Positions 16,191 to 26,233 are shown, counted from the stretch's first letter. The stretch is 39,042 nucleotides of DNA from Bradyrhizobiaceae bacterium (GCA_947481635.1 CANKHJ010000018.1:1-39042); one strand, 5' to 3'. The notes: a model not told the origin generated them from the sequence alone. A program made the numbers and translations.

Positions 16191-18068
16191 TTACTCCGCC
16201 GCCTGGGCGCCCTGCACGTCGATGAAGCCGCCGGACTGGCGCGTCCACAGCGCCGCGTAGTGGCCGCCGAGCCGCAACAACTCGTCATGCGAGCCCTGCT
16301 CGACGATGCGGCCGTCATCGATCACGATCAGCCGGTCCATCCGCGCGATGGTGGACAGCCGGTGCGCGATCGCGATCACGGTCTTCTTGGCCATCAGCGT
16401 GTCGAGGCTCGACTGGATCGCCGCCTCGACCTCGCTGTCGAGCGCCGAGGTCGCCTCGTCGAGCACCAGGATCGGCGCATCCTTGAGGATCACCCGCGCG
16501 ATCGCGACGCGCTGGCGCTGACCGCCGGACAGCTTCACGCCGCGCTCGCCGACATGGGCGTCGTAGCCATGGCGGCCCTTCCAGTCTTCCAGGGTCTCGA
16601 TGAACCCATCGGCATGCGCGAGCTCGGCCGCGCGCACGATCTCGGCATGCGTGGCGGACGGCTTGCCGTAGCGGATGTTATCGCCGATCGAGCGGTGCAG
16701 CAGCGAGGTATCCTGCGTCACCACGGAGATTTGCGCGCGCAGGCTTTCTTGCGTCACCATCGCGATGTCGGTGCCGTCGATCAGGATGCGGCCGCCTTCG
16801 AGATCGAAGAAGCGCAGCAGCAGGTTGACGATGGTCGACTTGCCGGCGCCGGAGCGGCCGATCAGCCCGATCTTCTCTCCCGGCTTCACGACCAGCGACA
16901 GACCGTCGATCACGGCATAGCGCTGCTCTCCGTCGTCGCCGATCGATGTCTCGCGCCCATAGCCGAAACGCACGTCGTCGAAGCGGATCTCGCCGCGCGG
17001 CACCTGCAGCTCCGGCGCATCCACCTGGTCGAGCAGCGTGATCGGTCGCGCAATGGTCAGCATGCCTTCCTGCACGACACCGACATTCTCGAACACGTTG
17101 GTCACCTGATAGGCGACCCAGCCGGAAATGGTGTTGATCTGCCACGCCAGCGGCAGCGACATTGCGACGGTGCCGACGCTGACCTGTCCGCGCGTCCACA
17201 GAACCATCGCGATGCCGGCGGTGCCGGTCACCAGCATGGCGTTGAGCGAGACCAGGAAAAAGCTGAACAGCGTGTTCAGCCGCAGCGTGCGATAGAAGCT
17301 ACTGGAATGCATGTCGATCGCGTCGCGCACATAGGCGTCTTCCTCGCGCGCGCGGGCGAACAGCTTGACGGTGAGGATGTTGGTATAGCTGTCGACCACG
17401 CGTCCGGTGAGCAGCGAGCGCGCCTCGGACACCTCCTTGGAGCGGTCGCGCATGCGCGGTACCATCACATAGAGCAACACCACATAGCCGACGAACCAGA
17501 GCACGACCGGCAGCGCGAGCCACGGATCCGCCGATGCGAGCAGGATCAGCGCGCTGGTGCCGTAGACCAGAATGTACCAGACGCCGGTGATGAGCTGGAC
17601 CACGGTCTCGCGGATCGCCGGGCCGGTCTGCATCACGCGGTTGGCGATGCGCCCGGCAAAGTCGTCCTGGAAGAACGACCAGGACTGGCGCACCACGTGC
17701 CAGTGATTCTGCCAGCGGATGCGGTTTGTCACATTCGCCGCGATCGCCTGGTTCTGCAGCAGGTTCTGCGTCGTGATGGCCGCGGGGCGTACGATCACCA
17801 AGATCGCAGCCATTGCCACCAGCAGCGACCAATGCTCGGCAAACAGGGTCGCCGGCTCGTTCGACGTGACCAGCGTGACGACGCGGCCGATGAAGATCGG
17901 GATCGTGGTGTCGAGCAGTGCCACCATGAAGCCGACGACGAACAGCGCCGCGAACAGGCCCCGCGCCTGGCGTGCGTAAAACCAGAAGAATGCGACCAGC
18001 CCGGGCGGAGGCACCGGCTGCTCGGGAATGTCGGTCGGCTTCAGCAGCCGCTCGAAGAACTTGAACAT
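16191..18068 (-). CDS. ABC transporter, fused permease and ATP-binding protein (exporter type)
   Basis: A 625-residue half-transporter. The membrane domain with six helices spans about residues 25-330, and the nucleotide-binding domain covers about 360-610. Walker A GRSGAGKS (404-411), signature LSGGQ (513-517), Walker B ILVLDE (533-538) and the H-loop His H569 are all intact, so the ATPase should be active as a homodimer or heterodimer. The QDDFAGRIANRVMQTG segment near residue 135 is a typical coupling region of multidrug and lipid exporters (MsbA/Rv1819c-like). No second ABC gene is nearby, so a homodimer is likely. Substrate is unknown: lipid, peptide or drug. The ATG at 18068 follows a weak TTGAGAC site. 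Confidence 0.93.
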   Translation of the reverse strand: MFKFFERLLKPTDIPEQPVPPPGLVAFFWFYARQARGLFAALFVVGFMVALLDTTIPIFIGRVVTLVTSNEPATLFAEHWSLLVAMAAILVIVRPAAITTQNLLQNQAIAANVTNRIRWQNHWHVVRQSWSFFQDDFAGRIANRVMQTGPAIRETVVQLITGVWYILVYGTSALILLASADPWLALPVVLWFVGYVVLLYVMVPRMRDRSKEVSEARSLLTGRVVDSYTNILTVKLFARAREEDAYVRDAIDMHSSSFYRTLRLNTLFSFFLVSLNAMLVTGTAGIAMVLWTRGQVSVGTVAMSLPLAWQINTISGWVAYQVTNVFENVGVVQEGMLTIARPITLLDQVDAPELQVPRGEIRFDDVRFGYGRETSIGDDGEQRYAVIDGLSLVVKPGEKIGLIGRSGAGKSTIVNLLLRFFDLEGGRILIDGTDIAMVTQESLRAQISVVTQDTSLLHRSIGDNIRYGKPSATHAEIVRAAELAHADGFIETLEDWKGRHGYDAHVGERGVKLSGGQRQRVAIARVILKDAPILVLDEATSALDSEVEAAIQSSLDTLMAKKTVIAIAHRLSTIARMDRLIVIDDGRIVEQGSHDELLRLGGHYAALWTRQSGGFIDVQGAQAAE

Positions 18069-18193
18069 GATCGTGTCTCAAGACGGCAATGGCCGCGCTC
18101 CAGGAGCGCGGCGCCATGGTTATGATTGAAACGGATGCGGGCGGATAGCCCTGCTTCGTGTCGGGAAAAGGGCGGACCGCGTGTCCCCAGCCG

Positions 18194-19324
18194 CTACTTC
18201 CCTGGCGAAACGCGCAACACGCGGCCGCTGCCGCCGTCGGTCACGACAAAGAGCGCCCCATCGGGGGCCTGGCGGACGTCACGGATGCGTTCATTGAGCT
18301 CGTTCAGCAGCCGTTCCTCGGCGGTGACTTTCTCGCCGTCGAGCGTCAGCCGCACCAGCACCTTGCCGGCGAGACCGCCGAGGAACAGGTTGCCCTTCCA
18401 CGCGGGAAACAGGTCGCCCTGATAGAACGCCATGCCGGATGCGGCGATCACCGGTGTCCATTGCTTGATTGGCTGCTCCATGCCGCCCTTGTGGGTGGTC
18501 TCATGGGCCTTGGTGCCATCGTAGTTGATGCCGTAGCCGATGACGGGCCAGCCGTAATTCTTGCCGGCTTCCGGGATGTTCAACTCGTCGCCGCCGCGCG
18601 GGCCATGCTCGGTCTCCCACAGCTTCCCGCTCTGCGGGTGGATCGCCGCGCCCTGCGCATTGCGGTGGCCGTAGCTCCAGATTTCCGGCTTGGCGCCGGC
18701 GCGGCCGACAAAGGGATTATCGTTCGGTACGCCGCCATCCGGCGTGACGCGCACGATCTTGCCGATGTGATTGGAGAGGTTCTGGGCCTGGTCGCGATAG
18801 GCGAAGTGGTCGCCCATGGTGAGGAACAGATTGCCGTCGCGCGCCTGCGCGATGCGGCAGCCATAGTGATTGCCGCCGCTGAGCGGGCCTTCCTGGCGGA
18901 AGATTACCTTCACGTCGTCGAGGCGCGGCGTGGCGGCGTCAGTGAGCTGGCCGCGTGCCAACGCGGTCTGTCCGCCGCCGCCGGCTTCGTTGGCAAAGCA
19001 CCAGTAGATCGTGCGGTTCTCGGCGAAACCACGATCGAGAGTCACGTCGTGAAGGCCGCCCTGGCCGCCGCTGCGCACCGGCGGCATTCCGGCGACCGGC
19101 TCCGACAGCTTGCCGTCGCGCCCGACGATACGGAGCTGTCCGCGTTTCTCGGTGACCAGCATCCGGCCGTCCGGCAGGAATGCGAGCGACCAGGGATTGG
19201 CCAGTCCGCTGGCAATGGTTTCGACCGAGAGATTTCCCGCCGCGGAGCGAAGTGTTTGCTGCTGCGCCTGAAGCGGCGTTGCAGACAGCAGCAGGATTGT
19301 GACGAAGGTGGCGCGGCGGATCAT
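18194..19324 (-). CDS. PQQ-dependent sugar dehydrogenase, soluble GDH/Asd family
   Basis: The ATG at 19324 (GGAGAATGC upstream) gives 376 residues and a signal peptide MIRRATFVTILLLSATPLQAQ. The mature part is a six-bladed propeller of the GSDH/SGNH-like family, with NPWSLAFLPDGRMLVTEKRG early, the conserved GGQGGLHDV near residue 95 and the AQGAAIHPQSGKLWETEHGPRGGDELN metal/PQQ-region segment near 220. The final SGMAFYQGDLFPAWKGNLFLG is also typical. Such enzymes oxidise aldose sugars in the periplasm when PQQ is supplied. PQQ synthesis genes are not in this window, and close homologues may bind other sugars or lack activity. A longer upstream frame to 19465 was rejected on signal-peptide grounds. 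Confidence 0.9.
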   Translation of the reverse strand: MIRRATFVTILLLSATPLQAQQQTLRSAAGNLSVETIASGLANPWSLAFLPDGRMLVTEKRGQLRIVGRDGKLSEPVAGMPPVRSGGQGGLHDVTLDRGFAENRTIYWCFANEAGGGGQTALARGQLTDAATPRLDDVKVIFRQEGPLSGGNHYGCRIAQARDGNLFLTMGDHFAYRDQAQNLSNHIGKIVRVTPDGGVPNDNPFVGRAGAKPEIWSYGHRNAQGAAIHPQSGKLWETEHGPRGGDELNIPEAGKNYGWPVIGYGINYDGTKAHETTHKGGMEQPIKQWTPVIAASGMAFYQGDLFPAWKGNLFLGGLAGKVLVRLTLDGEKVTAEERLLNELNERIRDVRQAPDGALFVVTDGGSGRVLRVSPGK

Positions 19325-19489
19325 CGCATTCTCCGGACCTGGGGCGGCGCCGGACGAGCGTGGAAGCCGCGCCGCGCCCGCAACGTCGGATGGAAAGATC
19401 GGTTCCGCAAGCGCGCTGAAGTCACAAGTAGTTGCGACGGATACTGGCGTCATTCCGGGGCGCACCGAGTTGGCTCTAACAAAGCTCCA

Positions 19490-19777
19490 CTAACGCCGTG
19501 TGGAACGGTCGCGGGTCGCGAGTGCCGTAAGCCCGACCATGCCGGCCAGGATCAAGCCGGTGATCATCAGGAATGCCATCGAGGTTTCGGGGGTCGCGAT
19601 CGCATCGTGCACCTGGGCGCGCGCGATTCCGATCGAGACGGCGGTCGCGGCGATGACGGTCGAGAGCGTGAGCGCCACGACGGTGATCAGTTCGGCTGCG
19701 CTGATCCGCAACAATACGGCTCTCCTCGGAGTTTCCTCCGTTGCGTACGCAACGCCCTCCATCAATTCCTTGGACAT
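19490..19777 (-). CDS. Small two-span membrane protein, function unknown
   Basis: A 95-residue protein from the ATG at 19777, with GGAGAG upstream. It has a polar N-terminus (MSKELMEGVAYATEETPRR) and two hydrophobic segments, about residues 29-52 (LITVVALTLSTVIAATAVSIGI) and 68-85 (MAFLMITGLILAGMVGL), then a basic tail. The length and layout suggest an integral inner-membrane protein with both ends in the cytosol. I recognise no domain. It lies 165 bp upstream of the PQQ-type dehydrogenase start on the same strand, so a shared transcript is possible but not evident. Confidence 0.65.
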   Translation of the reverse strand: MSKELMEGVAYATEETPRRAVLLRISAAELITVVALTLSTVIAATAVSIGIARAQVHDAIATPETSMAFLMITGLILAGMVGLTALATRDRSTRR

Positions 19778-19978
19778 CTTGCTCTCCGCGCGAATCAGTA
19801 TCGCCCTTTGACACTGAATCTCGCGGCGGATGCGGGCGCGCTTTCGTTCGGAGTTTGTCCAAGCCGTTGAGGAATAGCGGCGAATTCGTGAATTGGGTTA
19901 ATGAAAGGTTAATTCAAAAACGCTTTTCCGAAAGCCGTGGCCGACGCGCCACAGGTGGCATGACGCGCCGATACGCCG

Positions 19979-20611
19979 TCACTCGGCCGCTTGTTGCACC
20001 GGCTGATTCCAATCCATCGCGATATGACGCGGCTGTTCGGCGACGCGGGCGAGCCAGGCGCGCAGGCTCGGAAATGAGTCCAGTTCGTAATCCGCGAGCT
20101 GCGCGACGTGGGTATAGGCATAGAGCGCGATGTCGGCGATGGTGTAGCGGCCGGCGGCGAAGAAATCGCGCTGGCGCAGATGATTGTCCATCACGGCCAG
20201 CGCGCGATAGCCTTCTTCCATCCAGTCGTCGAGCGCGTGGCGCTGCAGCTCGCGGCCGCCCTTCACCAGCGACAGCCAGAAATAGGCCGCGCCGATATTC
20301 GGCTCCAGGCTGTGCTGCTCGAAGAACATCCATTGCAGCGTTTCCGCACGATCGATGCGGTCGTCCGGCGCGAGCGGGCTGCCACCGGCGACATACCAGA
20401 GGATCGCATTCGATTCGGCGAGGAAGCGGCCCGGCGCGACTTCGAGCAACGGAACCTGGCCGCTCGGATTCATCGCGAGGAAATCCGGCGTGCGGCTTTC
20501 GCCACGCAGGATGTCGACTTCGACGATCTGGTAGGCGATATCGAGCTGCGCCAGCGCGAGACGCGCCTTGTAGCTGTTGCCGGAGCGTTGCATCGAATAG
20601 AGCGTATACAT
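19979..20611 (-). CDS. Glutathione S-transferase family protein 2
   Basis: A 210-residue cytosolic GST. The N-terminal thioredoxin-like domain opens MYTLYSMQRSGNSYKARLAL, where the Ser/Asn cluster at positions 10-13 occupies the glutathione-activating site. The cis-Pro loop NPSGQVPLLEV and the AESNAILWYVA helix follow. The C-terminal helical domain carries YTIADIALYAYTHVA, the usual N-cap Asp motif. It differs in sequence from the GST at 1221-1835, which has Cys at the active site, so these are not recent duplicates. GAGGAGCC precedes the ATG. The gene is monocistronic and divergent from the ParDE pair across about 366 bp. Confidence 0.9.
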   Translation of the reverse strand: MYTLYSMQRSGNSYKARLALAQLDIAYQIVEVDILRGESRTPDFLAMNPSGQVPLLEVAPGRFLAESNAILWYVAGGSPLAPDDRIDRAETLQWMFFEQHSLEPNIGAAYFWLSLVKGGRELQRHALDDWMEEGYRALAVMDNHLRQRDFFAAGRYTIADIALYAYTHVAQLADYELDSFPSLRAWLARVAEQPRHIAMDWNQPVQQAAE

Positions 20612-20965
20612 CTGGCTCCTCGTCCCTCATGCCTGACGAGTCGTCGCTAGCGGTCCATCGCTGCGAGAGTATGACATCGGCGCGGCAATGTCGTGGCCCG
20701 GCGTTGCGTCAGGTAAAGCATAGCCGAAACCGGCCGGCGCGCGCGCAAGGCGGATGCAAATAACCAGATTGTGCTAGCCGGCGGGCGTCGCGCGGGCGGG
20801 ACTCGCCGCCGCAGTGTGCGCTGCGGCAAATCTGGCCCCCCTCGGGGCCGCATGGCGCGGCCGCGGCGGCCAAACCCGCGAGGCTTTCGGTTTGGTATTC
20901 GCCGATGGAAGCGGGAGCGATGCCGGCATAGGCTGGCCCGGCGGGTGAACCAGTTGCGCAATCAT
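20612..20965. other. Intergenic region upstream of GST and parDE
   Basis: About 350 bp separate the divergent GST and parD genes. It probably holds the promoters of both, and the ParD operator for autoregulation is expected near 20900-20965. I could not identify clear -35/-10 boxes or a clean operator palindrome. The stretch 20780-20880 is very GC-rich, with short repeats of ggccgc type, and holds no gene I can support. Confidence 0.4.
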
Positions 20966-20971
20966 GGGGGA
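20966..20971 (+). promoter_or_regulatory. Ribosome-binding site deciding a TTG start for parD
   Basis: GGGGGA lies six bases before the TTG at 20978. The alternatives in frame, TTG at 20972 and GTG at 20945, are directly adjacent to this site or have no purine-rich site of their own. The 20978 start also gives the standard ParD N-terminus. Confidence 0.6.
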
Positions 20972-20977
20972 TTGGGC

Positions 20978-21217
20978 TTGGGCAAAATCGAGATCACACT
21001 GCCGGACGCGCTGCAGGTCTGGGTCGAGGAGAACATCGCCCATGGCCGGCACGCGTCGGTCAGCGACTATCTGCGCGGCCTGGTGCGGCGCGACCAGAAG
21101 ATGTGCGAGGCGCTGGTCGAGGCCTTGATCGAAGGCGAGCGCAGCGGGACCGGCCTGCGCTCGGCCCGCGACATTGTTGCCGCGCTGCGCGGCCAGATCG
21201 ACCATGGCCAGCGTTGA
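20978..21217 (+). CDS. parD: ParD-like type II antitoxin
   Basis: A 79-residue antitoxin read from a TTG codon. The N-terminal ribbon-helix-helix DNA-binding fold starts LGKIEITLPDALQVWVEE and carries the classic HASVSDYLRGLVRRDQ helix. The acidic C-terminal tail, which should bind the toxin, runs from about residue 48 (ALIEGERSGTGLRS). ParD proteins form dimers that neutralise ParE and repress their own promoter. The gene overlaps the toxin start by 14 bp (21204-21217), the normal coupling in parDE pairs. A rare TTG start should keep initiation low. No mobile-element remnant is visible around it. Confidence 0.88.
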   Translation: MGKIEITLPDALQVWVEENIAHGRHASVSDYLRGLVRRDQKMCEALVEALIEGERSGTGLRSARDIVAALRGQIDHGQR

Positions 21218-21494
21218 GCTTTCGGGCGCGGCCGATCAGGACCTCGCCGAGATCTATAGCTACATGCATCGCCAGTTCGGCGCCCAGAATGCCGAGGTCT
21301 ATGTGGTCTCCCTCGAAAACTGCTTCGAATGGCTGGCGCAGCGGCCGATCCGGGGCAAGCCGGTCGGTTATCTCCGAGACGGCTATCTCCGCTTCGAATA
21401 TGCCGGGCATACCATCTGGTATGTGGCGGTTGAGGACGGCGTACGGATCGTCCGGGTGCTGTCGGCCCGGCTCGATCCAGAACGGCGGATTTGA
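21204..21494 (+). CDS. parE: ParE/RelE-superfamily type II toxin
   Basis: A 96-residue toxin. The helical hairpin of the ParE fold is in AADQDLAEIYSYMHRQFG, followed by ENCFEWLAQRPIRGKPVG. The beta sheet is in LRFEYAGHTIWYVAVEDGVRIVRVLSARLD. This matches the plasmid-stabilisation ParE subfamily (PF05016), whose characterised members inhibit DNA gyrase, rather than mRNA-cleaving RelE. Its ATG at 21204 lies inside the last codons of parD. The frame is intact from start to stop, so the pair could be functional. The following aspartate aminotransferase has its own ribosome-binding site and need not belong to the operon. Confidence 0.88.
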   Translation: MASVELSGAADQDLAEIYSYMHRQFGAQNAEVYVVSLENCFEWLAQRPIRGKPVGYLRDGYLRFEYAGHTIWYVAVEDGVRIVRVLSARLDPERRI

Positions 21495-22859
<1,365 letters not shown>

Positions 22860-22867
22860 GAACGAGC

Positions 22868-22893
22868 GATGGCCGGAGTTCCCTCCGGCCATC
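22868..22893. terminator. Hairpin terminator after aspC
   Basis: Arms gatggccgga (22868-22877) and tccggccatc (22884-22893) are perfect 10-bp complements with a 6-base loop. It starts 8 bp after the aspC stop and is followed by attcctt. Its sequence resembles the hairpin at 26201-26233, and both are flanked on the right by gcgaaatg. Confidence 0.75.
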
Positions 22894-22960
22894 ATTCCTT
22901 GCGAAATGTCGATGCACCGGCGCGTGCCGCGACGCAGGACGTCCGGCTGAAGCGCATCAA

Positions 22961-23950
22961 TTAGTTCAAGCTCAGCCCGATGCCCTTGATCACCGGCTGC
23001 CAGCGTTCGAGTTCCTCTTTCAACAATTGCGCCGTCTCTGCCGGGTTTGAGTTGAGATATGGCTCATAGCCGGACTCGATATAAAGCTGCTGGAGATCTT
23101 GCGCCGCAATCGCCTGACGCGTGGCGAGGGCGATCTGCTCGATGATCGGCTTCGGCGTTCCGCGCGGTGCGAAGAGTCCGATAAAATTCTCCGACACCAT
23201 CTTGGGCAAGGATTCCGCAGCCGTCGGGATATCGGGAGCCGCGACCAGCCGTTTTGCGCTCGTGACGGCGAGCAGGCGAAGCTTGCCACCATGATGTAGT
23301 TCGAGCACCTGCCGGGTCATGGCGAGCGTCGCCATCTGCACTTGCCCACCCATCAGGTCGGACGCGGCCGGCCCGCCGCCTTTGTAGGGGACATGCACGA
23401 TATCGGAGAGGCCGGTGATCGACTTGAACAATTCGCCGGTGAGGTGATTGCCCGAGCCGACGCCGGCGGATCCGTAGGACAGCTTGGCGGGATTCGCCTT
23501 CGCGTAGGCAATCAGTTCGGACAGGTTCTTTGCCGGGACGTCCGGATGAACCACGATCGCATAGGTGTTGCTGACCCACAGCGAGATCGGATCGAAGTCC
23601 TTCACCGGGTCGTAGGGCGGACGGCTCGAACCGAGCGGAACCACCACCAGCGTTCCCGTGCCGGCCAGGAGGATCGTGTGGCCATCGGGCTGCGCGCGCG
23701 CGACCGCGGCTGCGCCCAGCGAACTGCCGCCGCCGCCGATATTCTCGACAACCACCGTGCCGAGCAGCGTTTTCATCCTGTCGGCCCAAGGACGTCCGAT
23801 CGCGTCATATCCGCCGCCAGGCGAAAACGGAATCACGAGCTTGATCGGGTGATCGGGATATTTCGACTGGGCTGCGGCCAGACGCGGCGTCGCGATGCCT
23901 GCTCCAAGTGCACTCAGTCCAAACGCCAGCACGTCCCGCCGGTTCACCAT
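22961..23950 (-). CDS. Bug/TctC tripartite tricarboxylate transporter substrate-binding protein 2
   Basis: A 329-residue receptor with a twin-arginine-like leader (NRRDVLAFGLSALGAG, cleavage near AAAQS). The Bug features are PIKLVIPFSPGGGYDAIGRP, the GGGGSSLGAAAVARA loop, YDPVKDFDPISLWV, and LSYGSAGVGSGNHLTGELF with the usual carboxylate-binding loops. It is the last gene of a run CoA-transferase, enoyl-CoA hydratase-like, Bug. The gap to the preceding gene is 59 bp, and GAGGGTTGCG precedes the ATG. The context suggests it captures the organic acid that the neighbouring enzymes then process, which is inference. No TctAB partner is in the window. Confidence 0.93.
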   Translation of the reverse strand: MVNRRDVLAFGLSALGAGIATPRLAAAQSKYPDHPIKLVIPFSPGGGYDAIGRPWADRMKTLLGTVVVENIGGGGSSLGAAAVARAQPDGHTILLAGTGTLVVVPLGSSRPPYDPVKDFDPISLWVSNTYAIVVHPDVPAKNLSELIAYAKANPAKLSYGSAGVGSGNHLTGELFKSITGLSDIVHVPYKGGGPAASDLMGGQVQMATLAMTRQVLELHHGGKLRLLAVTSAKRLVAAPDIPTAAESLPKMVSENFIGLFAPRGTPKPIIEQIALATRQAIAAQDLQQLYIESGYEPYLNSNPAETAQLLKEELERWQPVIKGIGLSLN

Positions 23951-24009
23951 GTCGCAACCCTCATGAACAGCTCAATCGAGCCTGTGAATGCGTCTCAAAT
24001 TCCGGTAGC

Positions 24010-24801
24010 TCACCGACCGCTGAACCTGGCCGGGCGTTTCTCCGTGAAGGCACGTCGTCCTTCCTTGTAGTCCTCGCTGGCAAAGCAAGCGTCCACGGAC
24101 GACTCGATGGTTCCGAGATCACGCCTGCCTGCATCGGCAATGGCGGCGTTGACGGCGAGTTTTGCCGTCTTCACCGTCAGCGGTGCGTTGCCGGCAATGG
24201 TGGCGGCATAGTTGCGCGTGAAGGATTCCAGATCGGCTGCCGGGACCACGTGGTTGACGAGACCGATATGCAGGGCTTCGCTCGCATCGAGCTGGCGTGC
24301 GGTAAAGAAAAGGTCCTTGGCGCGAGCCGGTCCGATGGCGTCTGTGAGCATCTTCGCCCCGGGATAGCCGTATCCAACGCCGAGTTTGGCCGCGGGAATT
24401 CCGAATTTTGATCCTTCCGCGGCGATGCGCAGATCGCAGCGCAACGCAATTCCGACACCGCCGCCGATGCAATATCCCTGGATCATGGCGATGGTCGGCT
24501 TCACGACGGCCGACAGCGCCACGCCGGCGCGTTCCGCGACGCCGTTGTGATGCCCGACTTGCTCCGCGTTCGCACGAATCTGATCCAGCTGCGAGATGTC
24601 GATGCCGGAGACGAAGGCTTTCCCGCCTGCTCCGGCCAGGACCAACACACGGATATCGGGATCGGCATCGAAATCCGCGACGATTTCAATGACGGCGTCC
24701 CACATCTCGGCAGACATCGCGTTGCGTTGCTCCGGATTGTTGAACGTCATCCATCCAATGGGGCCGTCTTTGCGCGCAAGCATCTTCTCGGTGATGGCCA
24801 T
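24010..24801 (-). CDS. Enoyl-CoA hydratase/isomerase family protein (crotonase fold)
   Basis: A 263-residue crotonase-superfamily protein. The acyl-CoA-binding NPEQRNAMS starts near residue 22 and the oxyanion-hole GGKAFVSGIDISQLD near 60, with GYCIGGGVGIALRCDLRIAAEG near 110-130. The position of the first catalytic Glu of classical hydratases (E144 in rat) is Ala here (A137 in FGIPAAKLG), and that of the second (E164) appears to be Asp. Hydration is therefore doubtful, while isomerase, lyase or other crotonase chemistry is possible. The gap to the upstream CoA-transferase is only 24 bp, so translation is probably coupled. Confidence 0.88.
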   Translation of the reverse strand: MAITEKMLARKDGPIGWMTFNNPEQRNAMSAEMWDAVIEIVADFDADPDIRVLVLAGAGGKAFVSGIDISQLDQIRANAEQVGHHNGVAERAGVALSAVVKPTIAMIQGYCIGGGVGIALRCDLRIAAEGSKFGIPAAKLGVGYGYPGAKMLTDAIGPARAKDLFFTARQLDASEALHIGLVNHVVPAADLESFTRNYAATIAGNAPLTVKTAKLAVNAAIADAGRRDLGTIESSVDACFASEDYKEGRRAFTEKRPARFSGR

Positions 24802-24825
24802 GATTCGCTTACTCGTGCGCTTGCG

Positions 24826-26013
24826 CTAGCCGTCGATCGAAATCACGCCGCGCTTCGCCAGATCATCAATGGCCGCGTCGTTGAATCCGTATTCGATCAG
24901 AATTTCCCTGCTGTGTTCGCCCTTATCAGGCGTGGCGCTGCGCAATCTGCTTGGCGTGCGCGACAAGGATACAGCTTGGCCAACGAGGGTCTGAGGCCCT
25001 CTGGTCCGATGGACCACGTCTTGCGCAATTCCAGTGTGGCGCACCTGGGGATCAGCGAAGACTTGATCCATCGTATAGATCGGTCCAGCCGGCACGCCGG
25101 CCGCGTTCAACGCTTCGACCCATTCCGCGCTGGTGCGGGTGCGAAAGATCGTCGCCAACGCATCGTTCACGGCGTGCCGATTCTTCCGCCTCCCGGCTGA
25201 CGTCTCAAACCCAGGGCGTTCCGCGAGTTCAGGCGAGCCGATGGCGCTGCACAGCCGGGTCCACACGTAGTCCGCTGCTGCGGCGACGTTGATGTGACCA
25301 TCGGCGGTCGGATAGGCGCTGCTTGGCACCCCGGTCGGATGGTCATTCCCGGTGCGGGGTGGAATTTCGCCGGCCAGGAGCCAGCGCGCAGCCTGAAAGT
25401 CGAGCATCGCGATCTGCGACTCCAGCAGGGAGCTCTGCACCCATTGGCCCTTGCCCGATCGCTCCCGCTCGATGACGGCAACCAGAATACCCATGGCGGT
25501 AAACACACCGGCGCTGACGTCGGCAACCGCGATGCCGACGCGCATCGGCTCACCGTCCTCGTCGCCGGTGATCGCCATCAACCCGCCCATCCCTTGGGCG
25601 ATCTGGTCGACGCCTGGGCGGTCGCGATACGGTCCGTCCTGTCCAAAACCGGAGATGCTGGCGTAGATCAGGCGCGGATTGATCTTGCTCAGCGTCTCGT
25701 AGTCGATGCCCAGCCGATCCTTCACCCCAGGCCGGTAATTCTCCACCAGGATGTCGGACTGCTCGACCAGCCGCAGCAAGATGGCACGGCCCTCGGCCTC
25801 CTTCAGATTGAGCGTCAGGCTGCGCTTGTTGCGATGGAGATTCTGGAAGTCCGGCCCGAGGCGATTCCCGCCATAGCCATCACCTTCGCCTGGGCCTTCC
25901 ACCTTGATGACCTGCGCGCCCCAATCCGCCAATTGGCGAACGCAGGTCGGCCCGGCACGCAGCCTTGAAAGATCAATCACTCGCAGATGATCGAGAGGCA
26001 GATAGTCCGTCAT
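24826..26013 (-). CDS. Family III (CaiB/BaiF) acyl-CoA transferase
   Basis: A 395-residue CoA-transferase. The N-terminus PLDHLRVIDLSRLRAGP and ADWGAQVIKVEGPGEGD form the first Rossmann-like part. The nucleophilic Asp is D165 in GIAVADVSAG, aligning with Asp169 of formyl-CoA transferase. The central RSGKGQWVQSSLLES is typical, and the later EWVEALNAAGVPAGPIYTMDQVFADPQ matches the lid region. It transfers CoA between carboxylic acids, for example from succinyl-CoA or acetyl-CoA. It starts at the ATG at 26013; 69 further in-frame bases upstream are less likely as they lack a family-like sequence. It leads the operon with the crotonase and Bug receptor. Confidence 0.92.
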   Translation of the reverse strand: MTDYLPLDHLRVIDLSRLRAGPTCVRQLADWGAQVIKVEGPGEGDGYGGNRLGPDFQNLHRNKRSLTLNLKEAEGRAILLRLVEQSDILVENYRPGVKDRLGIDYETLSKINPRLIYASISGFGQDGPYRDRPGVDQIAQGMGGLMAITGDEDGEPMRVGIAVADVSAGVFTAMGILVAVIERERSGKGQWVQSSLLESQIAMLDFQAARWLLAGEIPPRTGNDHPTGVPSSAYPTADGHINVAAAADYVWTRLCSAIGSPELAERPGFETSAGRRKNRHAVNDALATIFRTRTSAEWVEALNAAGVPAGPIYTMDQVFADPQVRHTGIAQDVVHRTRGPQTLVGQAVSLSRTPSRLRSATPDKGEHSREILIEYGFNDAAIDDLAKRGVISIDG

Positions 26014-26200
26014 CGCCGCGCTCTTTTCTGCCCCGGCGATGCCATGTCGTCGTCTGCAAGCCGGCTTGGCGAAGGTTGGCATGGCCGGCGCCTGCGCGGG
26101 AACGCCGCTTTGCAGTCGACATATTCCATTTAGCTATTGGTCGTCGCCTCGGTCCTGCCGGCGTTTCCAGCGGCGTTGTGGCAACTTGAAATAGAATAGC

Positions 26201-26233
26201 CGGTGTTGGCCGGAGCTTTTCCGGCCAACGCCG
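26201..26233. terminator. Hairpin downstream of the amidohydrolase gene
   Basis: Arms cggtgttggccgg (26201-26213) and ccggccaacgccg (26221-26233) match at 12 of 13 positions around a 7-base loop. On the minus strand it lies 42 bp after the amidohydrolase stop and is followed by a moderately T-rich stretch (ctattctatttc). It separates that gene from the CoA-transferase operon. Confidence 0.7.

Noticed and set aside
16122-18125. A 667-codon open frame on the plus strand across the ABC transporter gene
   Set aside because: It is antisense to a gene with intact Walker and signature motifs. It is Arg/His/Asp-rich without domains, as expected for mirrored frames in GC-rich DNA.
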